The notes beneath the pieces were generated by a model. The model was not told the DNA's origin and made no database searches. It was given only the letters and a program-made list of their open reading frames with translations. The position numbers and the translations under genes are program-made. A DNA stretch of 64,000 nt, taken from positions 224,692 through 288,691 of the forward strand of contig NZ_JAGGOJ010000020.1 in the NCBI RefSeq assembly GCF_018614575.1. The letters run 5' to 3'. Every line of letters starts with the position of its first letter. The first letter of the stretch is position 1. This document shows, one piece after another, positions 26,594-36,090 of the stretch. The stretch comes from Streptomyces sp. ISL-10. Its GTDB lineage: Bacteria > Actinomycetota > Actinomycetes > Streptomycetales > Streptomycetaceae.

Positions 26594-27955
26594 ATGGCCG
26601 TTTTCTCCAAGTCCCAGGTGCCGCAGTTCTCGGTCGACGTCTACCAGAACGCGTACCTCCCCGAGGGCGGCCGCGAGGTCAACGCGATCGTCACCGTGAC
26701 GTCGACCGGTGGTGGCACCACGGCCGGCGTGCCGCTGCTCGGGGCGTCGCCCGACCCGTCGTCCGGACCGAGCCGCACCGCCCCGGACGCCGGTGTCGTG
26801 ATCATGGTGGACTGCTCCGGATCGATGGACTACCCGCCGACGAAGATGCGCAACGCCCGGGACGCCACGGCGGCCGCCATCGACACACTGCGCGACGGAG
26901 TCGCCTTCGCCGTGGTCGCGGGGACCCACAAGGCGGCCGAGGTCTACCCGGGCGACGGCCGCCTCGCCGTCGCCGATCCGGCGACCCGCACCCAGGCCAA
27001 GGACGCGCTGCGCCGGCTGAGCGCGGGCGGCGGCACCGCGATCGGGACCTGGCTGCGGCTGGCGGACCGGCTGCTCTCCTCGTCCGACGTGGCGATCCGG
27101 CACGGCATCCTGCTCACCGACGGCCGCAACGAGCACGAGTCGCCCGAGGATCTCCGCTCGGCGCTGGCGGAGTGCGCGGGCCGCTTCACCTGCGACGCCC
27201 GCGGTGTGGGCACCGACTGGGAGGTCAAGGAGGTCACCGGCATCGCCTCCGCCCTGCTCGGCACGGCCGACATCGTCGCCGATCCGAGCGGACTGGCCGC
27301 CGACTTCACGCAGATGATGGAGAACGCGATGGGCAAAGGGGTCGCGGACGTGTCACTGCGGCTGTGGACGCCCGTCGGTGTGGAGATCGGCTTCGTCAAG
27401 CAGGTCGCGCCGAGGGTGGAGGACCTGACCGGGCGGCGTACCGAGGTCCCGCCCCGGGCAGGGGACTATCCGACCGGTTCCTGGGGCGACGAATCGCGCG
27501 ACTACCACGTGTGCGTGAAGGTTCCGCAGGCCGGCATCGGCCAGGAGATGCTGGCGGCGCGCGTCTCGCTGATCGTTCCGGCGGCGGACGGCGGCGCTCC
27601 GGAGGTCCTGGCCCACGGGCTCGTGCGGGCGGTGTGGACGGACGACATGGTGGCGTCGACCTCGATCAACCCTCAGGTCGCGCACTACACGGGCCAGGTG
27701 GAACTGGCCCAGGTCATTCAGCAGGGCCTGGACGCCCGGAAGATGGGCGACATCGACGGCGCGACGGCGAAACTGGGGCGCGCGGTGCAGCTCGCGGCCC
27801 ATTCCGGGAACGAGGACACTGCGAAACTGCTTTCGAAGGTGGTGGACGTCGTCGATGCGGCGACGGGTACTGTGCGACTGAAGGCGAAGGTCGCGGAGGC
27901 GGACGAGATGACTCTCGAAACGCGCTCCACCAAGACGGTTCGCGTGAAGAAGTAG
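26594..27955 (+). CDS. von Willebrand factor type A domain protein
   Basis: 453 aa from ATG 26594 with GAGGAG 10 nt upstream. An N-terminal beta region (VPQFSVDVYQNAYLPEGGRE) precedes a VWA domain with a complete MIDAS: DCSGSM near residue 75, a Thr in GGGTAIGTWL, and LLTDGRNEHES. A C-terminal beta and helical region contains KMGDIDGATAKLGRAV, which resembles a TPR helix pair. VWA proteins bind metal-dependent partners. In this operon it probably assembles with the FHA protein or kinase. No signal peptide is present, so it is cytosolic. Confidence 0.85.
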   Translation: MAVFSKSQVPQFSVDVYQNAYLPEGGREVNAIVTVTSTGGGTTAGVPLLGASPDPSSGPSRTAPDAGVVIMVDCSGSMDYPPTKMRNARDATAAAIDTLRDGVAFAVVAGTHKAAEVYPGDGRLAVADPATRTQAKDALRRLSAGGGTAIGTWLRLADRLLSSSDVAIRHGILLTDGRNEHESPEDLRSALAECAGRFTCDARGVGTDWEVKEVTGIASALLGTADIVADPSGLAADFTQMMENAMGKGVADVSLRLWTPVGVEIGFVKQVAPRVEDLTGRRTEVPPRAGDYPTGSWGDESRDYHVCVKVPQAGIGQEMLAARVSLIVPAADGGAPEVLAHGLVRAVWTDDMVASTSINPQVAHYTGQVELAQVIQQGLDARKMGDIDGATAKLGRAVQLAAHSGNEDTAKLLSKVVDVVDAATGTVRLKAKVAEADEMTLETRSTKTVRVKK

Positions 27956-28026
27956 ACACGAGCAGTACGCACGAGCAGACGTGGATCGGCCCTGGGGCCG
28001 CCAGAAGGAGAGGGGGAGGCGCCGAC

Positions 28027-29274
28027 ATGCCGACCTGCCCGAACGGACACCAGTCGGGTTCCGACGACTGGTGCGAGGTCTGTGGCCACCGCATGGCCGG
28101 TCCTGGCGCTCCCTCGGGAGCCGTGCCGCCACCGCCTCCCCCACCGCCCTCCTACGGCTACCCGGGCCCGGGCGGCGATCCGAACGCCACCGCCCAGGCC
28201 GAGCTCTGCCCGCAGTGCCGTACGCCGCGCGAAGCCATGGCCCCGTTCTGCGAGGAGTGCCGTTACAACTTCCTCACGAACACCGCCACTTCCTACACGC
28301 CGGCGGCGCCGCCGCAGCCCGGGCTGAACCTTCCGCCGGGCTTCCAGTCCCAGCCGGGCCCGCCCGCGCCACCGCCGCATCAGGTGCCGCCCCCGCACCA
28401 GGGGCCGCCGCCTCCGCCGCCCCAGCAGGGCCCGCCCCCGCATGAGGGGCCCCCGCGGCCCCCGCAGCAGCGTGACCCCTTCGAGTACCAGGGCTCGCGG
28501 CCGTCGCAGATGAATCGGCCCGCCGAGCCGCTGGGGCAGGAGCCTTCCGGGCCGCAGCAGCCTCCGCAGGCGTTCCAGCAGGGCGGCCCGCCGCCCGCCT
28601 TCCAGCAGTCCGGTCCCCCGGCGCCGCCCGCGCCGCCGCAGCACACGGGTGGTGGCGACGACTGGATGCTGTCACCGCCGTCGCGCACCCAGTCGCCCCC
28701 GCCGCCGGCCCCCCAAGGGCCACAGGCACCGCGGCACCAGGGGCCACAGGCACCCCAAGCACCGCAGCACCAGGCACCGCAGCACCAGAGCCGGCAGGGG
28801 CCACAGGGCCCGCCGCCGTTCCAGCAGCAGGGCGGGCAGCCTCCCCAGTTCCCGGGCCGGCCGGCCCAGGCGGGCTGGACGGCCGTGATCGGGCCCGACC
28901 GCGAGTACTTCATGGCGATGATGCAGCGCAGCGGCCCGGAGGCCACGGGGCTCAACCTGCCCGCGTACTCCCCCGAGCAGCGCCTGCCGCTCACCGGCAC
29001 CCAGGTCACGATCGGCCGCCGCAGGCACTCGACGGGAGAGTCGCCCGACATCGATCTGTCCGTGCCGCCGGAGGATCCCGGCGTCTCGCACCAGCATGCG
29101 GTGCTGGTGCAGCAGCCGGACGGCTCCTGGGCCGTCGTGGACCAGAACTCCACGAACGGCACGACGCTCAACGGCGCCGAGGACCCGATCCAGCCCTATG
29201 TCCCGATCCCGCTGAACGACGGCGACCGGGTCCATGTCGGGGCCTGGACGACGATCACGGTCCGCCGCGGCTGA
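28027..29274 (+). CDS. FHA-domain protein with two zinc ribbons and a proline-rich linker
   Basis: 415 aa from ATG 28027 with AAGGAGAGGGGG upstream. Two short zinc ribbons (a CPNGH start with CEVC, and CPQC with CEEC, residues 4-80) come first. A roughly 200-residue Pro/Gln-rich linker follows, then a C-terminal FHA domain with VTIGRRRHSTGE, GVSHQHAVL and NSTNGTTLNG. These Arg, Ser-His and Asn-Gly residues read phospho-threonine. It is the likely reader of PknG phosphorylation, taking the place of GarA/OdhI here. It lacks the N-terminal ETTS motif that PknG phosphorylates in GarA, so the mechanism must differ. It is the last gene of the module. Confidence 0.9.
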   Translation: MPTCPNGHQSGSDDWCEVCGHRMAGPGAPSGAVPPPPPPPPSYGYPGPGGDPNATAQAELCPQCRTPREAMAPFCEECRYNFLTNTATSYTPAAPPQPGLNLPPGFQSQPGPPAPPPHQVPPPHQGPPPPPPQQGPPPHEGPPRPPQQRDPFEYQGSRPSQMNRPAEPLGQEPSGPQQPPQAFQQGGPPPAFQQSGPPAPPAPPQHTGGGDDWMLSPPSRTQSPPPPAPQGPQAPRHQGPQAPQAPQHQAPQHQSRQGPQGPPPFQQQGGQPPQFPGRPAQAGWTAVIGPDREYFMAMMQRSGPEATGLNLPAYSPEQRLPLTGTQVTIGRRRHSTGESPDIDLSVPPEDPGVSHQHAVLVQQPDGSWAVVDQNSTNGTTLNGAEDPIQPYVPIPLNDGDRVHVGAWTTITVRRG

Positions 29275-29395
29275 CTCTTTGGCCCCGCCCCGGCCACCGG
29301 TCCGGGCCGGGGCCGCCGTATGTCCCGGCCCATGGCCGTACTGAGCGCGGAGACCCCGCGGGCATGGCCGGGCAGGGGGGTTGGCCGCCGCTCCG

Positions 29396-30382
29396 TCAGG
29401 ACGGCCGGGTGTCGAGCGGCCAGACGTACGGCCCCTCGGGGTCGTCCAGCCAGGCCCACTGGTGGGCGTCGGCGACGGTGATCCCGAAACGGTTGCGCTC
29501 GGGACGCCGCTCGCGGTCCCACAGGGACATGGCCTCGCGGGGATCCAGGCTGCCCGCGGTCAGGCTCAGCAGGAAGCGGAACAGGTCGTTCTCGACCGCG
29601 CGCCGGGGCAGCCCGCCCGCTCGGGCCTCCGGCGGAACCTGCGTGCCGCGCAGCGGTACGAAGAACGCCGACGTCCGCAGGAAACGCCCCTCCGCCGTCC
29701 GCCCCTCCGGGCCCTGGCGCACCCGCAGCACGATGATGCCCGTCGACAGCGGAGCGACGATCCGGGCGCCGGGGCTGCACTGCGGCAGCCACTCGTGCGG
29801 CACCGACGGCAGCGTGCACGTCGCGATGACGCAGTCGAAGGGAGCGCGCTCCGGGCAGCCGCGTGCGCCGTCGCCGGTGACGACGGCGGGCCGGTAGCCG
29901 GCGGCGGCCAGGTGCCTGCGGGCGGCCTCGGTGATCTCAGGGTCCAGGTCGACGGTGGTGACCGCCTCGGCGCCGAGGCGGTGCGCCAGCAGGGCCGCGT
30001 TGTAGCCGGTGCCCGCGCCGATCTCCAGCGCCGTGTCGCCGTCGCGTACGTCGAGGGCTTCGAGCATCTCGGCCATGAGCGAGGGCTGGCTGGAGGAGGA
30101 GACCAGTTCACCGTCGCGGACCCGAGTGGCGAGCGGCTCGTCGGCGTAGGCCCCGCGCAGCCACCGGTCCTGCCGTTCGGGATCGGGGTCCTCGCACCAC
30201 AGGCGCTCGTACGAGCCCGCCCTGCCGATGAAGTAGTACGGCACGAACAGATGCCGCGGCACCTCCTCGAACGCGGCCCGCCAGGCGGGGTCGGTCAGCC
30301 CGCCGGAGGCCACGATCCGGCGCACGAGCGCGGAGCGCGCCTCGGCGCCCCGCTCGGCGAATCGGTCCGCATGTGCACCCAT
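29396..30382 (-). CDS. PCMT-like SAM-dependent methyltransferase
   Basis: 328 aa. ATG 30382 has AGGAGAG 8 nt before; a longer frame to 30475 is unsupported. VSSSSQPSLMAEMLEALDV followed by ALEIGAGTGYNAALL is the protein-L-isoaspartate O-methyltransferase fold (SAM loop GAGTGYNAA). VTGDGARGCPERAPFD and VPHEWLPQCSPGARIVAPL complete the domain. A C-terminal extension of about 110 residues is typical of actinobacterial members, whose true substrates are not settled. It is convergent with the FHA gene and divergent from the globin gene. Confidence 0.85.
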   Translation of the reverse strand: MGAHADRFAERGAEARSALVRRIVASGGLTDPAWRAAFEEVPRHLFVPYYFIGRAGSYERLWCEDPDPERQDRWLRGAYADEPLATRVRDGELVSSSSQPSLMAEMLEALDVRDGDTALEIGAGTGYNAALLAHRLGAEAVTTVDLDPEITEAARRHLAAAGYRPAVVTGDGARGCPERAPFDCVIATCTLPSVPHEWLPQCSPGARIVAPLSTGIIVLRVRQGPEGRTAEGRFLRTSAFFVPLRGTQVPPEARAGGLPRRAVENDLFRFLLSLTAGSLDPREAMSLWDRERRPERNRFGITVADAHQWAWLDDPEGPYVWPLDTRPS

Positions 30383-30524
30383 GCCTCCACTCTCCTGCGC
30401 CCGCGGCGGCGAAGCGAGCGCCCCCGCCGGGCGGTGCACAGCCCCCTCGCGTACCCCCGCGGCCTTCGAATGCAAGGGTCCTGGGCCTGGCGTCCTAGGC
30501 CGGTGCGTCTGAGAGCATGGACGG

Positions 30525-30932
30525 GTGAACGAGATTCCGCGCGGGACGCTTCAGGAGCAGACCTTCTACGAGCAGGTCGGCGGCGAGGAGACCTTTCGGC
30601 GCCTCGTACACCGGTTCTACCAGGGTGTCGCCGAGGACCCGCTGCTGCGGCCGATGTACCCGGAGGAGGACCTCGGTCCCGCCGAGGAGCGGCTCGTGCT
30701 GTTCCTGATGCAGTACTGGGGCGGACCGCGCACCTACAGCGACAACCGCGGCCACCCCCGGCTGCGGATGCGGCACGCGCCGTTCACCGTCGACCGGGCG
30801 GCGCACGACGCCTGGCTGCGGCACATGCGGACGGCGGTCGACGAGCTCGGCCTGTCCCAGGAGCACGAGGAGCAGCTCTGGGGCTACCTCACCTACGCCG
30901 CGGCCTCCATGGTCAACACCGTGGAGCAGTAG
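30525..30932 (+). CDS. glbO: Group II truncated hemoglobin
   Basis: 135 aa from GTG 30525. The 2-on-2 globin fold is seen in TFYEQVGGEETFRRLVHRFY, DPLLRPMYPEEDL, and LFLMQYWGGPRTYSDNRGHP followed by LRMRHAPF, with the proximal His in RMRHAPF. B10 Tyr (HRFYQGV) and G8 Trp (AWLRHM) are the group II hallmarks. Such proteins bind oxygen or NO and protect against oxidative and nitrosative stress. It is monocistronic. Confidence 0.92.
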   Translation: MNEIPRGTLQEQTFYEQVGGEETFRRLVHRFYQGVAEDPLLRPMYPEEDLGPAEERLVLFLMQYWGGPRTYSDNRGHPRLRMRHAPFTVDRAAHDAWLRHMRTAVDELGLSQEHEEQLWGYLTYAAASMVNTVEQ

Positions 30933-31013
30933 CCCGCCACGGACGGGAACGCCCGTTCGGCGCGGTGTCCGGTCGCCCGTCGCCCGTCCCGTCGCCGGAT
31001 AACGGTCATCGGG

Positions 31014-31400
31014 GGGGACGGCCCGGTCCCGGTGGCGCTGCCGGAGACCGCTGCGAAGCTGCTGGGGCTGCGGCCCGGCGCGCGGCTCACCCACACCGAC
31101 GGCCTCACCGAGAAGGCACTGCGGGTGAAGGTCACCGGCGTGTACCGGGCCACGGACCCGGCCGAGTCGTACTGGCAGTTGGACGCGCTCGGTCGGGCGC
31201 GGAGTGCGCCCTGTGGTCTTCACCACCTACGGGCCCCGCTCACCGACCCCTCCGAACTCGCCTCCGGCCGCAACAGCGCCGGGGACACCGCGTGGCCGGC
31301 CACCGCCGATTTCCGGGGCGTCACCACCGACCGGACCGGCGCCCTGTACTCGGCGGCGACGAGCGGTCCCCAGGGGTTCGGGGAGGGGCGGGGTGGGGGA
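31014..31400 (+). pseudogene. Fragment of an FtsX-type ABC transporter permease
   Basis: One frame reads PETAAKLLGLRPGARL, then RVKVTGVYRATDPAESYWQL. A second frame continues GVRPVVFTTYGP, and the first frame returns with LTDPSELASGRNSAGDTAW and TADFRGVTTDRTGALYSAAT. This is the extracytoplasmic domain of a large MacB/FtsX-like permease of actinobacteria. Frameshifts near 31195 and 31240 break it, and no membrane helices remain. The fragment fills the gap between the globin gene and the next convergent gene. Confidence 0.6.
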
Positions 31401-31422
31401 ACTCCACCGCCGACCGTCAGGG

Positions 31423-32103
31423 TCAGTGCGTCGGTCGCACCGGCGTCACACTCAACCCGCCCATCCCGTTCGTGCGGACCGCGACCGAGCCGAACGGCGT
31501 CCGCAGCCTCAGCCACGTCCCCGCCGACAGCAGCGCCACCGGCACTCCCGGGCGCAGGAAGCCGAACGCCTGGGCCGCGTGCACGGCGCGCAGCGGCAGG
31601 CCCGTGCCGCCGACCGAGCGCGACCAGATCTCACGGCCGATACGGTCGCGTTCGGCGCGTGTGCGCCGTTCCGAAGGCAGCGCCTCGTCCCGCGCGCGGA
31701 ACTCCGCGACAGCCACCGCCACCGCTCCGCGCATCGCCTGCACCTCCGGCAGCCCCGCCAGCTCGCGCCAGCCGCCTCGCGGCGGCAGCACTCCGGCCCA
31801 CGGCGGCCCGGTCACGGCACCCGGCACGGTGAACTCCGCGCCGCCCAGCGACTCCAGCAGTTCCCCGGCCGACACGGTGACGTCGAGCTCGACGACTTCG
31901 GCCAGCCGTGCCGTACGGATCGCGAGCACCTCGAAGGAGGGCGGGCGCCCGAAGACGGCGAGCGCACCGCTGCCCGCCTGCAGCCTGACCGCGGCTGCGC
32001 GGTCGTAGTGGATCAGCCGGGCGAGGAAGGCGGCGAGATCGTCCGCCTCCCTCGCGTCGGCGAGATGCAGGCTCTGCACAGGTACGGACATGGGCACGGT
32101 CAT
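31423..32103 (-). CDS. Conserved actinobacterial protein, function unknown
   Basis: 226 aa, soluble. ATG 32103 overlaps the thioesterase stop (ATGA), so the two are translated together. The N-terminus SLHLADAREADDLAAFLARL is amphipathic. The middle has PPWAGVLPPRGGWRELAGLP, and the end GTWLRLRTPFGSVAVRTNGMG is beta-rich. I know this only as a hypothetical protein that follows the thioesterase and EttA genes. No catalytic motif is evident. Confidence 0.75.
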   Translation of the reverse strand: MTVPMSVPVQSLHLADAREADDLAAFLARLIHYDRAAAVRLQAGSGALAVFGRPPSFEVLAIRTARLAEVVELDVTVSAGELLESLGGAEFTVPGAVTGPPWAGVLPPRGGWRELAGLPEVQAMRGAVAVAVAEFRARDEALPSERRTRAERDRIGREIWSRSVGGTGLPLRAVHAAQAFGFLRPGVPVALLSAGTWLRLRTPFGSVAVRTNGMGGLSVTPVRPTH

Positions 32104-32561
32104 GCGACGAGGGCGTCCTCGGCCTTGGCGTCGGGGTCGCCGGCCTTGTCGTCGAGGTACTTCTTGAGGAACGACTTCTCCTCCGCGCTGATCCGGCGCG
32201 GCCTGCCCTCGGCGAGGTTGTAGGGGACGACGATCGTCGAGGCCCGCACGTACACCTGCGCGGGGTCGTCGGCCTCCTTCACCTCGTAGGCGATGGTCAG
32301 CGACGCCGCGGTGATCTTGGTGACCCACGACTCGATGACGACCGGCTCGTGGCGGTGGACCAGCGGCCGCACGTAGTCGATCTCGTGGCGGGCGACGACC
32401 GATCCGCCGGAGAAGGACGGCGAACCGTCCCCCGGCGCCAGCCGGAACATGAAGTCGATGCGCGCCTCTTCCAGATACCGCAGGAAGACGACGTTGTTGA
32501 CGTGCCCGAAGGCGTCCATGTCCGACCAGCGCAGGGGGCAGCGGTAGATGTGGCGAGCCAT
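32100..32561 (-). CDS. Hotdog-fold acyl-CoA thioesterase (4HBT type)
   Basis: 153 aa. RWSDMDAFGHVNNVVFLRYLEEAR is the 4-hydroxybenzoyl-CoA thioesterase signature, with the catalytic Asp in SDMD and the substrate-binding HVNN. It hydrolyses acyl-CoA thioesters in the cytosol; the acyl chain is unknown. It starts 7 nt after the ettA stop and overlaps the next gene by 4 nt, giving an ettA-thioesterase-unknown operon. Confidence 0.88.
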   Translation of the reverse strand: MARHIYRCPLRWSDMDAFGHVNNVVFLRYLEEARIDFMFRLAPGDGSPSFSGGSVVARHEIDYVRPLVHRHEPVVIESWVTKITAASLTIAYEVKEADDPAQVYVRASTIVVPYNLAEGRPRRISAEEKSFLKKYLDDKAGDPDAKAEDALVA

Positions 32562-32568
32562 GCGCTGC

Positions 32569-34233
<1,665 letters not shown>

Positions 34234-34365
34234 GAGAAACCGTCCGGCAAGCAGTGGGTGGGCAGATACACCCATCTTGCCGTACGCCTCCCCCCGGACG
34301 GAAACCGCGGCCCGGGCCCGGACGCCCTGCGCAGGCTGCGCCACGCGCCCCGCCAACGTCGGTCG

Positions 34366-34400
34366 GTGACTCAGCCCCCGCGGCGAGGGGGCTGAGTCAC
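34366..34400. other. Perfect 14-bp inverted repeat between ettA and the SMR gene
   Basis: GTGACTCAGCCCCC (34366-34379) and its exact complement (34387-34400) flank a 7-nt loop. It lies 133 nt upstream of the ettA start and 255 nt before the SMR start, with no T-tract. It may be a terminator-like structure or a protein site. The 421-nt gap also holds the TetR half-sites at 34616-34655; nothing else is recognised. Confidence 0.7.
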
Positions 34401-34615
34401 CCGCCCACGGCAAGGCGGTGGGCAGAGCGACCCGTCAACCGCGACGGGGACGTCGCCGCCGGCCGCGAAGGCCGACTGAGCCGCTGGAGGAGCTGTCCGA
34501 TCACGGTGGTGGTCATGTGGCGATGAGGGAGCGGGTGGTGGGTGCTCCGCTCCTGTGGTGGCGCCAGTGGTCGTGGCGGATGGCCACGGCCGGTCCACGA
34601 GGTGTTCCCGGGCTT

Positions 34616-34655
34616 TGCGTACGCACGTACACAACGATGTGTACACTCGTACACA
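34616..34655. promoter_or_regulatory. Four phased TGTGTAC half-sites, probable TetR operator
   Basis: TGCGTAC (34616), GTACACA (34627), TGTGTAC (34638) and GTACACA (34649) alternate in orientation at exact 11-bp spacing. They form two overlapping perfect 18-bp palindromes plus a degenerate one. The last half-site ends on the A of the SMR start codon. Binding by the TetR protein encoded two genes on would shut the operon; this is inference from the position and symmetry. Confidence 0.7.
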
Positions 34656-34974
34656 TGGCATACGGACTGCTGGCCGCGGCCATCGCGGCGGAGGTGGCCG
34701 GGACGACGGCCATGAAGTACAGCGAGGGGTTCAGCAAGCTGTGGCCCTCGCTCGGCACGCTGGCCGGGTACCTGCTCGCCTTCGCGCTGCTCGCCCAGAC
34801 CCTGAAGACGATGCAGGTCGGCACCGCGTACGCGATCTGGGCCGGGGTGGGCACGGCGGCGTCGCCGCCATCGGGATCCTCTTCCTCGGCGAGTCGGCCG
34901 GCCTCGCCAAGCTCGCCGGGATCACCTTCGTGATCTTCGGTGTCGTGCTGCTCAGTCTCGGCGGGGCGCACTGA
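34655..34974 (+). pseudogene. Small multidrug resistance (SMR/EmrE-type) transporter, frameshifted
   Basis: The first 69 codons read MAYGLLAAAIAAEVAGTTAMK with the essential Glu14-equivalent, then LWPSLGTLAGYLLAFALLAQTL and GTAYAIWAGVGTAA. The rest, AAIGILFLGESAGLAKLAGI and VIFGVVLLSLGGAH, is in another frame. One base is missing near 34859. Restoring it gives a complete four-helix SMR protein of about 106 aa ending at TGA 34972-34974. Either the gene is a fresh pseudogene or the base is a sequence error. The family exports cationic drugs or guanidinium by proton antiport. Confidence 0.8.
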
Positions 34975-35525
34975 TGGCGGCACGGCGCTACGACCCCGAG
35001 CGGCGCCAGCGGATCATCGACGCCGCGATCCGGGTGGTGGGCCGCTCCGGCATCGCCGGGCTCAGCCATCGCACGGTGGCGACCGAGGCGGATGTGCCGC
35101 TCGGCTCCACCACGTACCACTTCAAGACCCTCGACGACCTCCTCGTGGCCGCCCTTCGCCAGGCCAACGAGGGCTTCGCCAAGGTCGTACGCGAACACCG
35201 CAGCGCCCTCGCCGACCCCCGCTGCGACCTCGCGGCCGAGCTGGCCCGGCTGACCGGCGAGTGGCTTGGCGGCGACCGCACCGGCGTGGAGCTGGAGTAC
35301 GAGCTCTACCTCGCCGCGTTGCGCCGCCCCGCGCTGCGCACCGTCGCCGCCGAGTGGTGCGAGGAGGTCGCCGAGCTGCTCGCCCGGCGCACCGACCCAC
35401 GCACCGGGCGCGCCCTGGTCGCGCTGCTCGACGGGATCTGTCTGCAAGTGCTGCTGACGGGTGGGAAGTACGACGAGGAGTACGCGAGGGACGCGCTCAC
35501 GCGGGTGATCGGGGCGAGTGACTAG
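34974..35525 (+). CDS. TetR-family transcriptional regulator
   Basis: 183 aa. ATG 34974 shares its A with the SMR stop. The helix-turn-helix is IIDAAIRVVGRSGIAGLSHR, then TVATEADVPLGSTTYHFKTL (residues 14-53). The C-terminal ligand domain includes ELEYELYLAALRRPALR. Its position behind an SMR gene and phased palindromes upstream of that gene indicate a drug-responsive autorepressor of the pair. The ligand is unknown. The SMR frameshift would remove translational coupling, so regulator levels may be altered. Confidence 0.88.
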   Translation: MAARRYDPERRQRIIDAAIRVVGRSGIAGLSHRTVATEADVPLGSTTYHFKTLDDLLVAALRQANEGFAKVVREHRSALADPRCDLAAELARLTGEWLGGDRTGVELEYELYLAALRRPALRTVAAEWCEEVAELLARRTDPRTGRALVALLDGICLQVLLTGGKYDEEYARDALTRVIGASD

Positions 35526-36024
35526 CCGGCCCGCGACGACGCGGTCGGGTTCGGAGCGCCCCGCAGCGAAGCTCCCGTCGCGCGCGTAGCGCCCGCGGAT
35601 CGCGAACACGGTCCGGGCGGAGCACCCACCGCCCTCGGCGCTCTCGCCACGCGGAGCGCCCGCGAGGCACGCAAGGCCCGAGGCACGCGAGGCGCCGGGC
35701 GCTACCCGCGCCAGGGCGAGGCGGAATCACCGCCAACCGTGACGCTCCCGCGCGGAACCACCCCGCCCGGCGACTCGCCGGGCGCTCCCCGCGAGGGTGT
35801 CGGAGCCGGCGCAGCCGGTGCCGGGCGGGATGGCAGCACGGACGCCACAAGCCGCCCGAAAGCCCCGCCGCCTCCGACGGAGCCCAGTCCGTCCCGAGCA
35901 GTCACCGCCCCAGGAGCGGGAGCCGGGGTCGACCGCGACGGGGCAGGGAGCTCCCGCGACGGACCGGCCTGACACGGTCCCGGGTGGAGTGGCACGACGG
36001 CCGGCCGGCGGCGGCCCCGCACGA
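35526..36024. other. Intergenic region, no gene recognised
   Basis: About 500 nt between the tetR gene and the surface-protein terminator. It is GC-rich with repeated GAGGCACGC-like words (35660-35695). The open frames here are arginine/alanine-rich and look like shadows. No RNA or regulatory motif was found. Confidence 0.6.
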
Positions 36025-36057
36025 GAAGGGCCCGGCACGTCTCGTGCCGGGCCCTTC
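36025..36057 (-). terminator. Terminator of the thioester surface-protein gene
   Basis: GAAGGGCCCGGCACG (36025-36039) pairs perfectly with 36043-36057 around a 3-nt loop, 33 nt past the stop of the surface-protein gene. It has the usual Streptomyces form, with a strong stem and few Ts. It may also act on the tetR side. Confidence 0.8.
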
Positions 36058-36090
36058 GTCAACGCTGGGTCACACCCCGCGGTCGTTCAC

